From JAAYZB01 sp035379945 (lineage in GTDB: Bacteria; Bacillota_I; Bacilli_A; Izemoplasmatales; Hujiaoplasmataceae), in the NCBI GenBank assembly GCA_035379945.1, contig DAOSWG010000004.1, positions 33,012 to 97,011 of the forward strand: a stretch of DNA of 64,000 nt. The letters are read 5' to 3'. Shown here piece by piece: positions 33,264-39,731 of the stretch. The position numbers and the translations under genes were made by a program. Numbering within the stretch: position 1 is the stretch's first letter; each line of letters begins with the position of its first letter. The notes beneath the pieces were generated by a model. It ran no database searches, was not told the origin of the DNA, and saw only the letters and a list, made by a program, of their open reading frames with translations.

Positions 33264-33323
33264 TTTCAGGGCTTGATGGTGGTTCAGGCCGGAATTGAAC
33301 CGGCGACACATGGATTTTCAGTC
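33242..33323 (-). repeat. tRNA-Phe 3'-half repeat, copy A (within the intact tRNA gene)
   Basis: The same repeat as copies B and C, here as the 3' half of the intact tRNA-Phe gene plus its downstream terminator. The T-stem is GCCGG with CCGGC. Identity with B and C starts at the anticodon loop (GACTGAAAATCC), a usual crossover point of tyrosine integrases. Confidence 0.9.
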
Positions 33324-33352
33324 CATTGCTCTACCAACTGAGCTACCGAACC
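33277..33352 (-). tRNA. tRNA-Phe (GAA)
   Basis: A 76-base cloverleaf with CCA encoded, anticodon loop CTGAAAA, acceptor GGTTCGG with CTGAACC (one G-U). It is the last gene of the cluster and the attachment site of the adjacent mini-elements. Its 3' half may have been supplied by element 1. Confidence 0.97.
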
Positions 33353-33355
33353 AGA

Positions 33356-33431
33356 TGGCGGTCCCGACGGGAATTGAACCCGCGATCTCCAGTGTGACAG
33401 ACTGGCATGTTAACCACTACACCACAGGACC
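33356..33431 (-). tRNA. tRNA-Asp (GTC)
   Basis: 76 bases with CCA encoded, acceptor GGTCCTG with CGGGACC, anticodon loop CTGTCAC, T-loop GGTTCAATTCC. Confidence 0.97.
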
Positions 33432-33433
33432 AT

Positions 33434-33510
33434 TGGTTGCGGGGGGAAGATTTGAACTTCCGACCTCTGGGTTATGAGCCCAACGAGCTACCAGACTGCT
33501 CCACCCCGCG
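33434..33510 (-). tRNA. tRNA-fMet (CAT), initiator
   Basis: 77 bases, starting CGCGGGGTGGAGCAG with the unpaired first base typical of initiator tRNA, anticodon loop CTCATAA, CCA encoded. It is preceded by its own promoter at 33531-33559. Confidence 0.96.
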
Positions 33511-33530
33511 ATATGATTTGACGCTATCTT

Positions 33531-33559
33531 ATAATATCAAATGCTCACTTTTTTGTCAA
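33531..33559 (-). promoter_or_regulatory. Internal promoter before tRNA-fMet
   Basis: TTGACA, 17 bases, TATTAT on the minus strand in the gap between tRNA-Ala and tRNA-fMet. A perfect -35. Confidence 0.8.
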
Positions 33560-33586
33560 TGCAAAATGAGCCTTAATATGAACAAT

Positions 33587-33662
33587 TGGTGGAGTATAGC
33601 GGGATCGAACCGCTGACCTCCTGCTTGCAAAGCAGGCGCTCTCCCAGCTGAGCTAATACCCC
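33587..33662 (-). tRNA. tRNA-Ala (TGC)
   Basis: 76 bases with CCA encoded, acceptor GGGGTAT with ATACTCC, anticodon loop TTTGCAA. Confidence 0.97.
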
Positions 33663-33671
33663 ATAGTAAAA

Positions 33672-33758
33672 TGGTACCCGAGGCCGGGGTCGAACCGGCA
33701 CGTCATCGCTGACATTGGATTTTAAGTCCAACGCGTCTACCTATTCCGCCACTCGGGC
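33672..33758 (-). tRNA. tRNA-Leu (TAA)
   Basis: 87 bases with the long variable arm of class II tRNAs, acceptor GCCCGAG with CTCGGGT, anticodon loop CTTAAAA, CCA encoded. Confidence 0.97.
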
Positions 33759-33763
33759 AAAAA

Positions 33764-33839
33764 TGGTGACCCGCAGGCGATTCGAACGCCTGACCCTTTG
33801 ATTAAAAGTCAAATGCTCTACCGACTGAGCTAGCGGGTC
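33764..33839 (-). tRNA. tRNA-Lys (TTT)
   Basis: 76 bases, acceptor GACCCGC with GCGGGTC, anticodon loop CTTTTAA, CCA encoded. Confidence 0.97.
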
Positions 33840-33843
33840 ACGT

Positions 33844-33868
33844 AAAGCCCGAACCAAGGTTCGGCTTT
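33844..33868. other. Hairpin between tRNA-Thr and tRNA-Lys
   Basis: AAAGCCCGAACC pairs with GGTTCGGCTTT with one bulged base. There is no clear T-run on either strand, so it is more likely a processing or weak pausing site than a terminator. Confidence 0.4.
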
Positions 33869-33877
33869 AATAAAAAA

Positions 33878-33953
33878 TGGTGCCGAAAACAGGAATTGAA
33901 CCCGTAACCTACTGATTACGATTCAGTTGCTCTACCAATTGAGCTATTTCGGC
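33878..33953 (-). tRNA. tRNA-Thr (CGT)
   Basis: 76 bases, acceptor GCCGAAA with TTTCGGC, anticodon loop ATCGTAA, CCA encoded. Confidence 0.95.
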
Positions 33954-33956
33954 ACA

Positions 33957-34049
33957 TGGCGGAGAAAGAGGGATTCGAACCCCCGCGACGCTTGCGCGCC
34001 CTGTCGGTTTTCAAGACCGATCCCTTCAGCCGGGCTTGGGTATTTCTCC
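33957..34049 (-). tRNA. tRNA-Ser (TGA)
   Basis: 93 bases with a long variable arm, acceptor GGAGAAA with TTTCTCC, anticodon loop CTTGAAA, CCA encoded. Confidence 0.96.
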
Positions 34050-34076
34050 TTGAAAAGGATTTGGTTTTCCAAGAGG

Positions 34077-34153
34077 TGGTGGACCCAGTAGGACTCGAAC
34101 CTACGACCGACCGGTTATGAGCCGGTAGCTCTAACCAACTGAGCTATGGGTCC
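34077..34153 (-). tRNA. tRNA-Ile2 (CAT, lysidine type)
   Basis: 77 bases, acceptor GGACCCA with TGGGTCC, anticodon loop CTCATAA. The body resembles bacterial Ile2 rather than elongator Met, so the C34 is expected to be converted to lysidine by TilS, whose gene is at 45949. Elongator Met is the next gene. Confidence 0.82.
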
Positions 34154-34159
34154 TAAAAA

Positions 34160-34236
34160 TGGTAGCGGCGGAGAGACTTGAACTCTCAACCTCACGGGTA
34201 TGAACCGTACGCTCTATCCAGTTGAGCTACACCGCC
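34160..34236 (-). tRNA. tRNA-Met (CAT), elongator
   Basis: 77 bases starting GGCGGTGTAGCTCAAC, anticodon loop TTCATAC as in Bacillus elongator Met, first acceptor pair G-U, CCA encoded. Confidence 0.9.
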
Positions 34237-34288
34237 AGCATATGATAGGTGCCGTTATGGAGGACCTTCTGTCATTCCACAAAAAAAA

Positions 34289-34365
<77 letters not shown>

Positions 34366-34396
34366 ACAAACATATGCACTTTACAGTGCGAGTTAT

Positions 34397-34425
34397 ATTT
34401 TACTATCTCTCCTTTTTTTTGTCAA
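34397..34425 (-). promoter_or_regulatory. Promoter of the tRNA operon
   Basis: TTGACA, 17 bases, TAAAAT on the minus strand, about 30 bases before tRNA-Ile and downstream of mazG. Confidence 0.82.
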
Positions 34426-34476
34426 TTGGTATTTCCCCGATATGGAAAATTTCCTTGATATCCGGTCTCATTTGGC

Positions 34477-34755
34477 TCAAAGCGGATATTTGTCGATGTT
34501 TTTTCTTAATTTTTCCAAAATGATTTCTTCGGGATCCATTCCGAGATCGGCCGCCATGGCTAATGCATACATAAGGACGTCCGCGAGTTCTTCGCGGACA
34601 TTTTCCATGTCCGGATCGGTATCCGGCCACTGATAATTCTCCAGTAACTCGGCGGCTTCTATCACGATTGACTTCGCCAAGGCTTCCGGGGTATCATGTT
34701 TCTTCCAACCGCGTTCATCGCGAAATTTGATTATTTTCTTCAGCAGTTCCTTCAT
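34477..34755 (-). CDS. MazG-like nucleotide pyrophosphohydrolase
   Basis: A 92-residue single-domain MazG-type protein with the EAAELLENYQW (ExxE) and ELADVLMYALAMA (ExxD) metal-binding helices. The family hydrolyses (d)NTPs to monophosphates, often to clean the nucleotide pool. It is the short form, as in phage and Gram-positive dUTPase-like MazG proteins. Its start overlaps the end of the DUF951 gene by 41 bases, with AGGTAACATAA as ribosome binding region. It is the last protein gene of the par operon before the tRNA operon. Confidence 0.85.
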   Translation of the reverse strand: MKELLKKIIKFRDERGWKKHDTPEALAKSIVIEAAELLENYQWPDTDPDMENVREELADVLMYALAMAADLGMDPEEIILEKLRKNIDKYPL

Positions 34756-34942
34756 TTATGTTACCTAGCACTTTCTTGATCCTTTTTTTTAAGGTGGGGC
34801 GATCGATCAGAACGATTCTCCCACATCCCAGGCATTTGATCTTGCAATCGGCGCCGAAGCGGATGATCTCCCAGCGGTTTTCCCCACAGGGATGTCCTTT
34901 CTTCAAAGTGACGATGTCGCCTAGTTTGATGTCGTTTTCCAT
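34715..34942 (-). CDS. DUF951 family protein
   Basis: A 75-residue protein with the DUF951 pattern LGDIVTLKKGHPCGENRWEIIR followed by CLGCGRI. The cysteines suggest a small metal-binding fold; function is unknown. In many Bacillota this gene sits next to the parB (noc/spo0J) locus, as here, which supports the call. The C-terminus extends past the usual end and overlaps mazG. Confidence 0.88.
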   Translation of the reverse strand: MENDIKLGDIVTLKKGHPCGENRWEIIRFGADCKIKCLGCGRIVLIDRPTLKKRIKKVLGNINEGTAEENNQISR

Positions 34943-34943
34943 T

Positions 34944-35798
34944 TTAGTTGTCTCCCGACAGTTTCTTTCTGAATTCCGCCAGTTCGTTTTCGTTTTGAAA
35001 GGTGATTGTCAGTTTGTTTGAAGACACCTTCACTTTATTTTGGATGCCGTATTTGTTTTCCAGTTCGGTTTTGACTTCCAGAAGTTCGGTTTTTAATTCT
35101 TCGTTGACCGGCTGCCGGTTGATTTCGTTTCGCTTTTTTTCCTTTTTCACTAGGTTTTCGATGTCGCGGACGGTAAGGTTTTGTTCGACAACCATCTTGG
35201 CAATCGTTTTTATCCGGTTGACATCTTTGAGTTTGCTTAAGGCGCGGGCGTGTCCCATCGAGATGTTGCCGGTATTGATTTCATCCTGGATGGAATCCGG
35301 TAAAGAGAGAATACCGAGAGTATTGCTGACATAGGAACGGCTCTTGCCGATTTTGCGGGAAAGTTCCAGGTGGGTGAGATGCAAAGATTCGATGGCGTTT
35401 TGGTAGGCTTTAGCCTCTTCGACGATCGTCAGATCCTCGCGCTGAATGTTCTCAAGCAAAGCCAGTTCCGCCAAATATTGATTGTTATAGTCACGGACGA
35501 TGGCGGGAACAGTCGAAAAACCGGCCATTTCGGAAGCCTTGCATCTTCTTTCGCCGGCCACAAGCATGTACCCGTCGGCGATTTTCTTGACAATCACCGG
35601 TTGCAAGACTCCGTTTATCCGGATGGATTCGGCGAGTTCGTTCATCGCTTCTGTGTCGAAATGTTTGCGTGGTTGAAAAGGGTTGGGAGTTATTTTGCTT
35701 ATCTCGATATCGACGACTTCTTCCTTGTCTAAATCGACGATCTCGTTTTCCGCAAGCAAATCTCCGAGTCCCCTTTTTACGAGAGTTGTCTTAGGCAT
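34944..35798 (-). CDS. parB: Chromosome partitioning protein ParB (Spo0J)
   Basis: A 284-residue ParB. The N-terminal CTP-binding region includes ITPNPFQPRKHFD, VAGERRCKAS and ENIQREDLTIVEEAKAY, followed by the helix-turn-helix LSRKIGKSRSYVSNTLGIL and a C-terminal dimerisation segment. It loads on parS sites and, with ParA and SMC, segregates the origin. It overlaps parA by eight bases, so the two are coupled. No convincing parS was found by eye in this window. Confidence 0.95.
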   Translation of the reverse strand: MPKTTLVKRGLGDLLAENEIVDLDKEEVVDIEISKITPNPFQPRKHFDTEAMNELAESIRINGVLQPVIVKKIADGYMLVAGERRCKASEMAGFSTVPAIVRDYNNQYLAELALLENIQREDLTIVEEAKAYQNAIESLHLTHLELSRKIGKSRSYVSNTLGILSLPDSIQDEINTGNISMGHARALSKLKDVNRIKTIAKMVVEQNLTVRDIENLVKKEKKRNEINRQPVNEELKTELLEVKTELENKYGIQNKVKVSSNKLTITFQNENELAEFRKKLSGDN

Positions 35799-36564
35799 TG
35801 CGTTGGATCACCTCTTTTGCCAGTTGTTTGTAACTGAGGGATGATTTGCTTTTGGGTGAGAATTCCGTTACCGGCACCCCATAAAAAGTCGCATTGGAGC
35901 ACGAAACATTGCGCGGGATGATGGTACTGAACACCTTTTCCCCGAAATAGGTTTTAACTTCGTTTACGACCTGGTAACCAGACGTAGTTCTGGAATCAAG
36001 CATCGTCAAAAGGACGCCGAAGATGGTCAAGGTTTCTTTATTGACCTTTTTCTTGCTTTGGATCAGGCGGATGGTGTTTAACAGCTGGGTGAGTCCGTCC
36101 ATGGCGAGAAATTCGCATTGGACGGGAACGATGACGCCGTCGGATGCCATCAAAGCGTTCATCGTAACATATCCGAGCGAAGGCGGACAATCAATCAAGA
36201 CATAGTCGTAACTGTTTTTAACATTCTCAAGTTGGGTGTGTAAGATGAAATCGCGGTTGGTGTTCCTGATGATTTTTTCTTCGATCGCTTCGACTGTCGT
36301 CTTGGCGGGTAAAACATCGATCAGCGGGTTTTCGGTCGTCACCGTTATTTCCGGTATCGTCGCTTCCTCGATCAGGCAATCGAAAACGCATTTTTCGAAA
36401 CTTCCCCTGTCGATGCCCATGCAGGTTGTAGCATTGGCTTGGTAGTCTAAGTCCACAAGAAGAACCTTTTTGCCAAGAAGCGCCAGCGAACTGGCGAGGT
36501 TGATGGCGGTGGTCGTTTTTCCAACGCCGCCTTTTTGGTTTGCGATAGAAAGTACTGTGCTCAT
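35791..36564 (-). CDS. parA: Chromosome partitioning ATPase ParA (Soj)
   Basis: A 257-residue Walker-type ATPase with the deviant Walker A KGGVGKTTTAINL, the VLLVDLDYQANAT segment, YDYVLIDCPPSLG and the C-terminal VPVTEFSPKSKSSLSYKQLAKEV. This is the Soj family, which works with ParB on the nucleoid. It follows the two membrane proteins by four bases. Position after mnmG-rsmG is the usual origin-proximal order of Bacilli, though dnaA is not in this window. Confidence 0.95.
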   Translation of the reverse strand: MSTVLSIANQKGGVGKTTTAINLASSLALLGKKVLLVDLDYQANATTCMGIDRGSFEKCVFDCLIEEATIPEITVTTENPLIDVLPAKTTVEAIEEKIIRNTNRDFILHTQLENVKNSYDYVLIDCPPSLGYVTMNALMASDGVIVPVQCEFLAMDGLTQLLNTIRLIQSKKKVNKETLTIFGVLLTMLDSRTTSGYQVVNEVKTYFGEKVFSTIIPRNVSCSNATFYGVPVTEFSPKSKSSLSYKQLAKEVIQRNA

Positions 36565-36567
36565 TCT

Positions 36568-37767
36568 CTATTCCTTTCTCTCACTGTTTTTCGCCAAATA
36601 CTTGACGAACAAATCGTAATTGTCCTTGAAGAGGGCTACTTGGGCCGAAGTCAGGAATTCTTCCGCTTCCAGGCTGGAAAAAAGCGAATCGATTTCTTCT
36701 AACGACAGGACTTTTCTGACCTGGTCCCATTCGTCTTTTCCTGTGACTTCTCTAGCCAGATACTGGAATAGCATGGCGACGGCGATGATCTGGCCATCAT
36801 TGTCGTATGCCAGTTTTCCTAAATTGTACTGATATCTTTCCGGATCATACTCGGGAGTTTTTTTGAATTGCAAGAAAAAATTCAGGATCATTGAGATCAT
36901 GTCGGTACGCCGATTAAGAAGATATTTGTCCAATTTGTTGGCGGTCTTTTTCATCGCCACGCTGATTTCTTCGTTTTCAAGGATCTTCTCCAAGCCGCGT
37001 TCGTGGATGTATAGATATAGATCGAACACGTTGACGATGTCCTTGCCGGATTCTTTCACCTGTTCACCGATGAATACAATCAGTTCGTCGACAGCTTTCT
37101 GGAAATCGGTGTCTTCGTGCAAAGCGGGTTTCTTGGCCTGTTTTCTAAGTTCGTCCAAATAGATATAGGTGTCTTCCTGGTATTTGTCGACCATCTTGTT
37201 TATCTTGACCCAGTCGTAATTCATGTCGGTATACATTTTTTCGTTGTAAAGTATCTGAATCAGGAAAATAAGATAGAAAAGCACAAGGATGATCACGTAG
37301 ATGTAGATGGCTCCCGGAACATCCGTCGCCATGACTAATGCCGCCTGATGCGTGATGATGTACCAGACACCAATACCGGTGACCAATGTCCCGTACAAAA
37401 GATACGAATAAAGTTCCTGATAAAAAATGATGATGGTGAGAGAAATATAGAAAAACAGGTAGGCATAGATGCCGCTGGTTCCCTGGGTGTAAAACAGAGT
37501 GAGGCTGATGGAATAAATGATACTCAGGTGGATAGCCGGAAGAATTTTTCCCAGTTGCAACAATCCGATCATTAGCGCATAGCCTATAACCAGAGCGGCT
37601 ATCACGATAATCTTTACAGCCAGAGAATAAGTGAAAAAAATCGAAAACGGAACCGACAGCACCGCTATCAGCAATAAAAACGCCATGACAAGAATGACTT
37701 TGATTTTCCTGACTTCACTCATCGGCAGAAATTCAGTATCCATAAGCCGTCTAAAGAATTGTTTCAT
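36568..37767 (-). CDS. Six-helix membrane protein with cytoplasmic helical domain (paralogue 2)
   Basis: A 399-residue protein: six hydrophobic segments within about residues 20-205 and a soluble C-terminal region of about 190 residues, mostly helical. The layout resembles membrane-anchored degenerate HD-type signalling proteins, but no HD pair is visible, so this is only a guess. Its start overlaps the stop of the similar 403-residue protein by four bases (ATGA), implying coupled expression. Location between rsmG and parA suggests a link with chromosome or cell-cycle functions, not proven. Confidence 0.65.
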   Translation of the reverse strand: MKQFFRRLMDTEFLPMSEVRKIKVILVMAFLLLIAVLSVPFSIFFTYSLAVKIIVIAALVIGYALMIGLLQLGKILPAIHLSIIYSISLTLFYTQGTSGIYAYLFFYISLTIIIFYQELYSYLLYGTLVTGIGVWYIITHQAALVMATDVPGAIYIYVIILVLFYLIFLIQILYNEKMYTDMNYDWVKINKMVDKYQEDTYIYLDELRKQAKKPALHEDTDFQKAVDELIVFIGEQVKESGKDIVNVFDLYLYIHERGLEKILENEEISVAMKKTANKLDKYLLNRRTDMISMILNFFLQFKKTPEYDPERYQYNLGKLAYDNDGQIIAVAMLFQYLAREVTGKDEWDQVRKVLSLEEIDSLFSSLEAEEFLTSAQVALFKDNYDLFVKYLAKNSERKE

Positions 37768-38975
37768 CTCGATCCCTTCTTTCCGAAGTGATCGTCGCTT
37801 ATGGTGGCGAAAATCTCACTGTTTTTCTGATATATCGACATGACTCTCGGGTCGATGAAGTAAAAGTAATCAGTATTGACAACGGCGTTATAAATCTCTT
37901 TGTCACCGACTTTTGGCAAACCGATGAATCCGCGCTTAAGGGCGACATAGAAAACCACAAACGCCATGATCCGGATTTCTTCATCGTCGGACTGATGGTT
38001 GAAACTCTTGAAATGAGTTTCGGAAAATATCTCTCTTTTCTTGATGTGAAGACCCATGGAGCGGCTCATTTTGACGGCGACTTTTCTTAATTGGCGCCCC
38101 GGACCGATTAAAAGCGATTCCAGGGAATCCAGTTCGTTATCGGAGAGTTCGGGATGCTTTTCCCGGATTTGGATACGGTTTGCGCCTTTTTCCATTTCTA
38201 ACATGATCGCGGTTTTATCTTTGAAAGCATTCTCGATTCCGAGTTTTTGGCTGAAGGCCTCGAGAAATTTGTTGAGGCCGACATAATAATCATCAATGTC
38301 CACGTCTTTGCCTTCAATCGTTTTCTGCAGATCGGTAAGCAAATCAATATTCCGGTATTCAGCTTCTTTAGAAAGAGCTATCTGATTATAGAAGAATTGT
38401 TTTTGCTTGAAAATGATATAGGATGACACCGTCAAAATCAGGACAAAGGCGACAAAGAAAATAACAGTTCCGAAAATATTTTCCAGATTTGTGTTCGTCA
38501 TGTTCATGAACTCGGGATACTTGATCATGAACATCACGATCGAGAAAAGCAAGAAGGCGTCGCTTAGCAGAATGCCTTTGATATCCTGATAGAATGCCGT
38601 GATCGCATAAGCGATGAAGAGCGCGGTGATCGCCGAAGGCGACTGGAATATGAAGACTAGCGCAATCGACATGATAAAGATCCCAATAGTGGTAAGATAT
38701 TTGTTGAAAAGATAGAAACGGTAATTATCCCCGCCATAAGCAAGACAAGTGAAATTGAGAACGATGACGATGAAATATCCCACAATAAAGGGGATGACTT
38801 CCGTTTTCATGTTGAACTGTCCGGTAATCAACATGTAGCTTACCGTGGTGGCCATCATGATGATTATGAAAATCAGGACCAGGATATTTTTCACCCTTAG
38901 TCGTTTGATTTCCAATGTTTCCCGGTAGTTGTCGACTTCGGGAAACATATGGAATTTGTGTCTGGCCAAAGTCAA
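37764..38975 (-). CDS. Six-helix membrane protein with cytoplasmic helical domain (paralogue 1)
   Basis: A 403-residue protein with a basic N-terminus, about six hydrophobic segments (residues roughly 30-215) and a helical C-terminal half with segments such as DDEEIRIMAFVVFYVALKRG that parallel the downstream gene. It is probably an ancestral duplicate of the 399-residue protein. No family can be named. It lies seven bases before rsmG in transcription order, so it is part of the mnmG-rsmG-par operon. Confidence 0.65.
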   Translation of the reverse strand: MTLARHKFHMFPEVDNYRETLEIKRLRVKNILVLIFIIIMMATTVSYMLITGQFNMKTEVIPFIVGYFIVIVLNFTCLAYGGDNYRFYLFNKYLTTIGIFIMSIALVFIFQSPSAITALFIAYAITAFYQDIKGILLSDAFLLFSIVMFMIKYPEFMNMTNTNLENIFGTVIFFVAFVLILTVSSYIIFKQKQFFYNQIALSKEAEYRNIDLLTDLQKTIEGKDVDIDDYYVGLNKFLEAFSQKLGIENAFKDKTAIMLEMEKGANRIQIREKHPELSDNELDSLESLLIGPGRQLRKVAVKMSRSMGLHIKKREIFSETHFKSFNHQSDDEEIRIMAFVVFYVALKRGFIGLPKVGDKEIYNAVVNTDYFYFIDPRVMSIYQKNSEIFATISDDHFGKKGSR

Positions 38976-38982
38976 CCCTCCC

Positions 38983-39675
38983 TTACAGCGGATTCTTACT
39001 TATTTTTGCGTATAGCCGCGGATAGATATCCGCACTTTTTTTGATTTTGTCAATAATGATTATCGATCGTTTGCCATCAATTCCGAGATCGTATTCTATG
39101 ATATCTGTGATTTTTCCGCCCAGGATCGCAATGCCACGTTTGGCCTTTTCCAGTTCCTCATGGCAATCGGAAGATTTCATGGCGAGAAAACTTCCCCCTG
39201 GTTTTACAAACGGCAAACAGAGTTCAGTCAGGATATTCATCTTGGCGACCGCTCTGGCGGTCACAATATCGAAACTGTTTTTTGAGCCGTATTCTTCGGC
39301 CCGGCCTTTGACAATCGAAACATCATTCAATCCGAGCTTCATAACCAGGTCTTCCAGAAAAGCTATGCGTTTTCCAAGACTGTCGACAATCGTCACTCGG
39401 AGTTTTGGAAATGCTATCTTTAGCGGAAGCGAAGGAAATCCAGCGCCCGATCCGACATCGAGCAATGTCTGTTCCGACATTTTTTTTACTTTGGCGAGCG
39501 CCAAGGAATCCAGAAAATGTTTCCGATACACTTCTTCTTTGTCGGTGATGGCTGTCAGGTTGCATTTGGCGTTTCCTTCCATCAAAAGATCGTAATACCG
39601 TGCGAAGGAAGCATACATGCTTTCTTTTAGTTCCAAACCGGATTCATCAAGGATTGCCTGAAAATCGTAAGCCAA
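38983..39675 (-). CDS. rsmG: 16S rRNA (guanine527-N7)-methyltransferase
   Basis: A 230-residue RsmG (GidB). It has LLDVGSGAGFPSLPLKIAFP (SAM-binding), KHFLDSLAL and the ITARAVAKMN-type motif. It methylates G527 of 16S rRNA, a change that affects aminoglycoside sensitivity. I set the start at the TTG at 39675 because GGTG is properly spaced and the resulting N-terminus matches the family; an ATG at 39693 would add six residues. It follows mnmG as in most Bacilli. Confidence 0.92.
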   Translation of the reverse strand: MAYDFQAILDESGLELKESMYASFARYYDLLMEGNAKCNLTAITDKEEVYRKHFLDSLALAKVKKMSEQTLLDVGSGAGFPSLPLKIAFPKLRVTIVDSLGKRIAFLEDLVMKLGLNDVSIVKGRAEEYGSKNSFDIVTARAVAKMNILTELCLPFVKPGGSFLAMKSSDCHEELEKAKRGIAILGGKITDIIEYDLGIDGKRSIIIIDKIKKSADIYPRLYAKISKNPL

Positions 39676-39731
39676 ATTATCACCACGTTTCATTTTATCA
39701 CAACTGGGGGCCATAAAGAAACATGCCCCGC

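Larger units (their letters stand above)
32223..33323 (-). mobile_element. tRNA-Phe-bounded mini-element 1 (1,101 bp)
   Basis: The unit between copy B and the intact tRNA-Phe: 1,101 bp from core end to core end. It holds two genes (32277-32681 and 32683-33096), a promoter, GTTTCATGCA at one end and TGTCCATATGTCGC at the other, as in element 2. No recombinase is present. Its AT-rich composition contrasts with the housekeeping genes around it. Confidence 0.75.
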
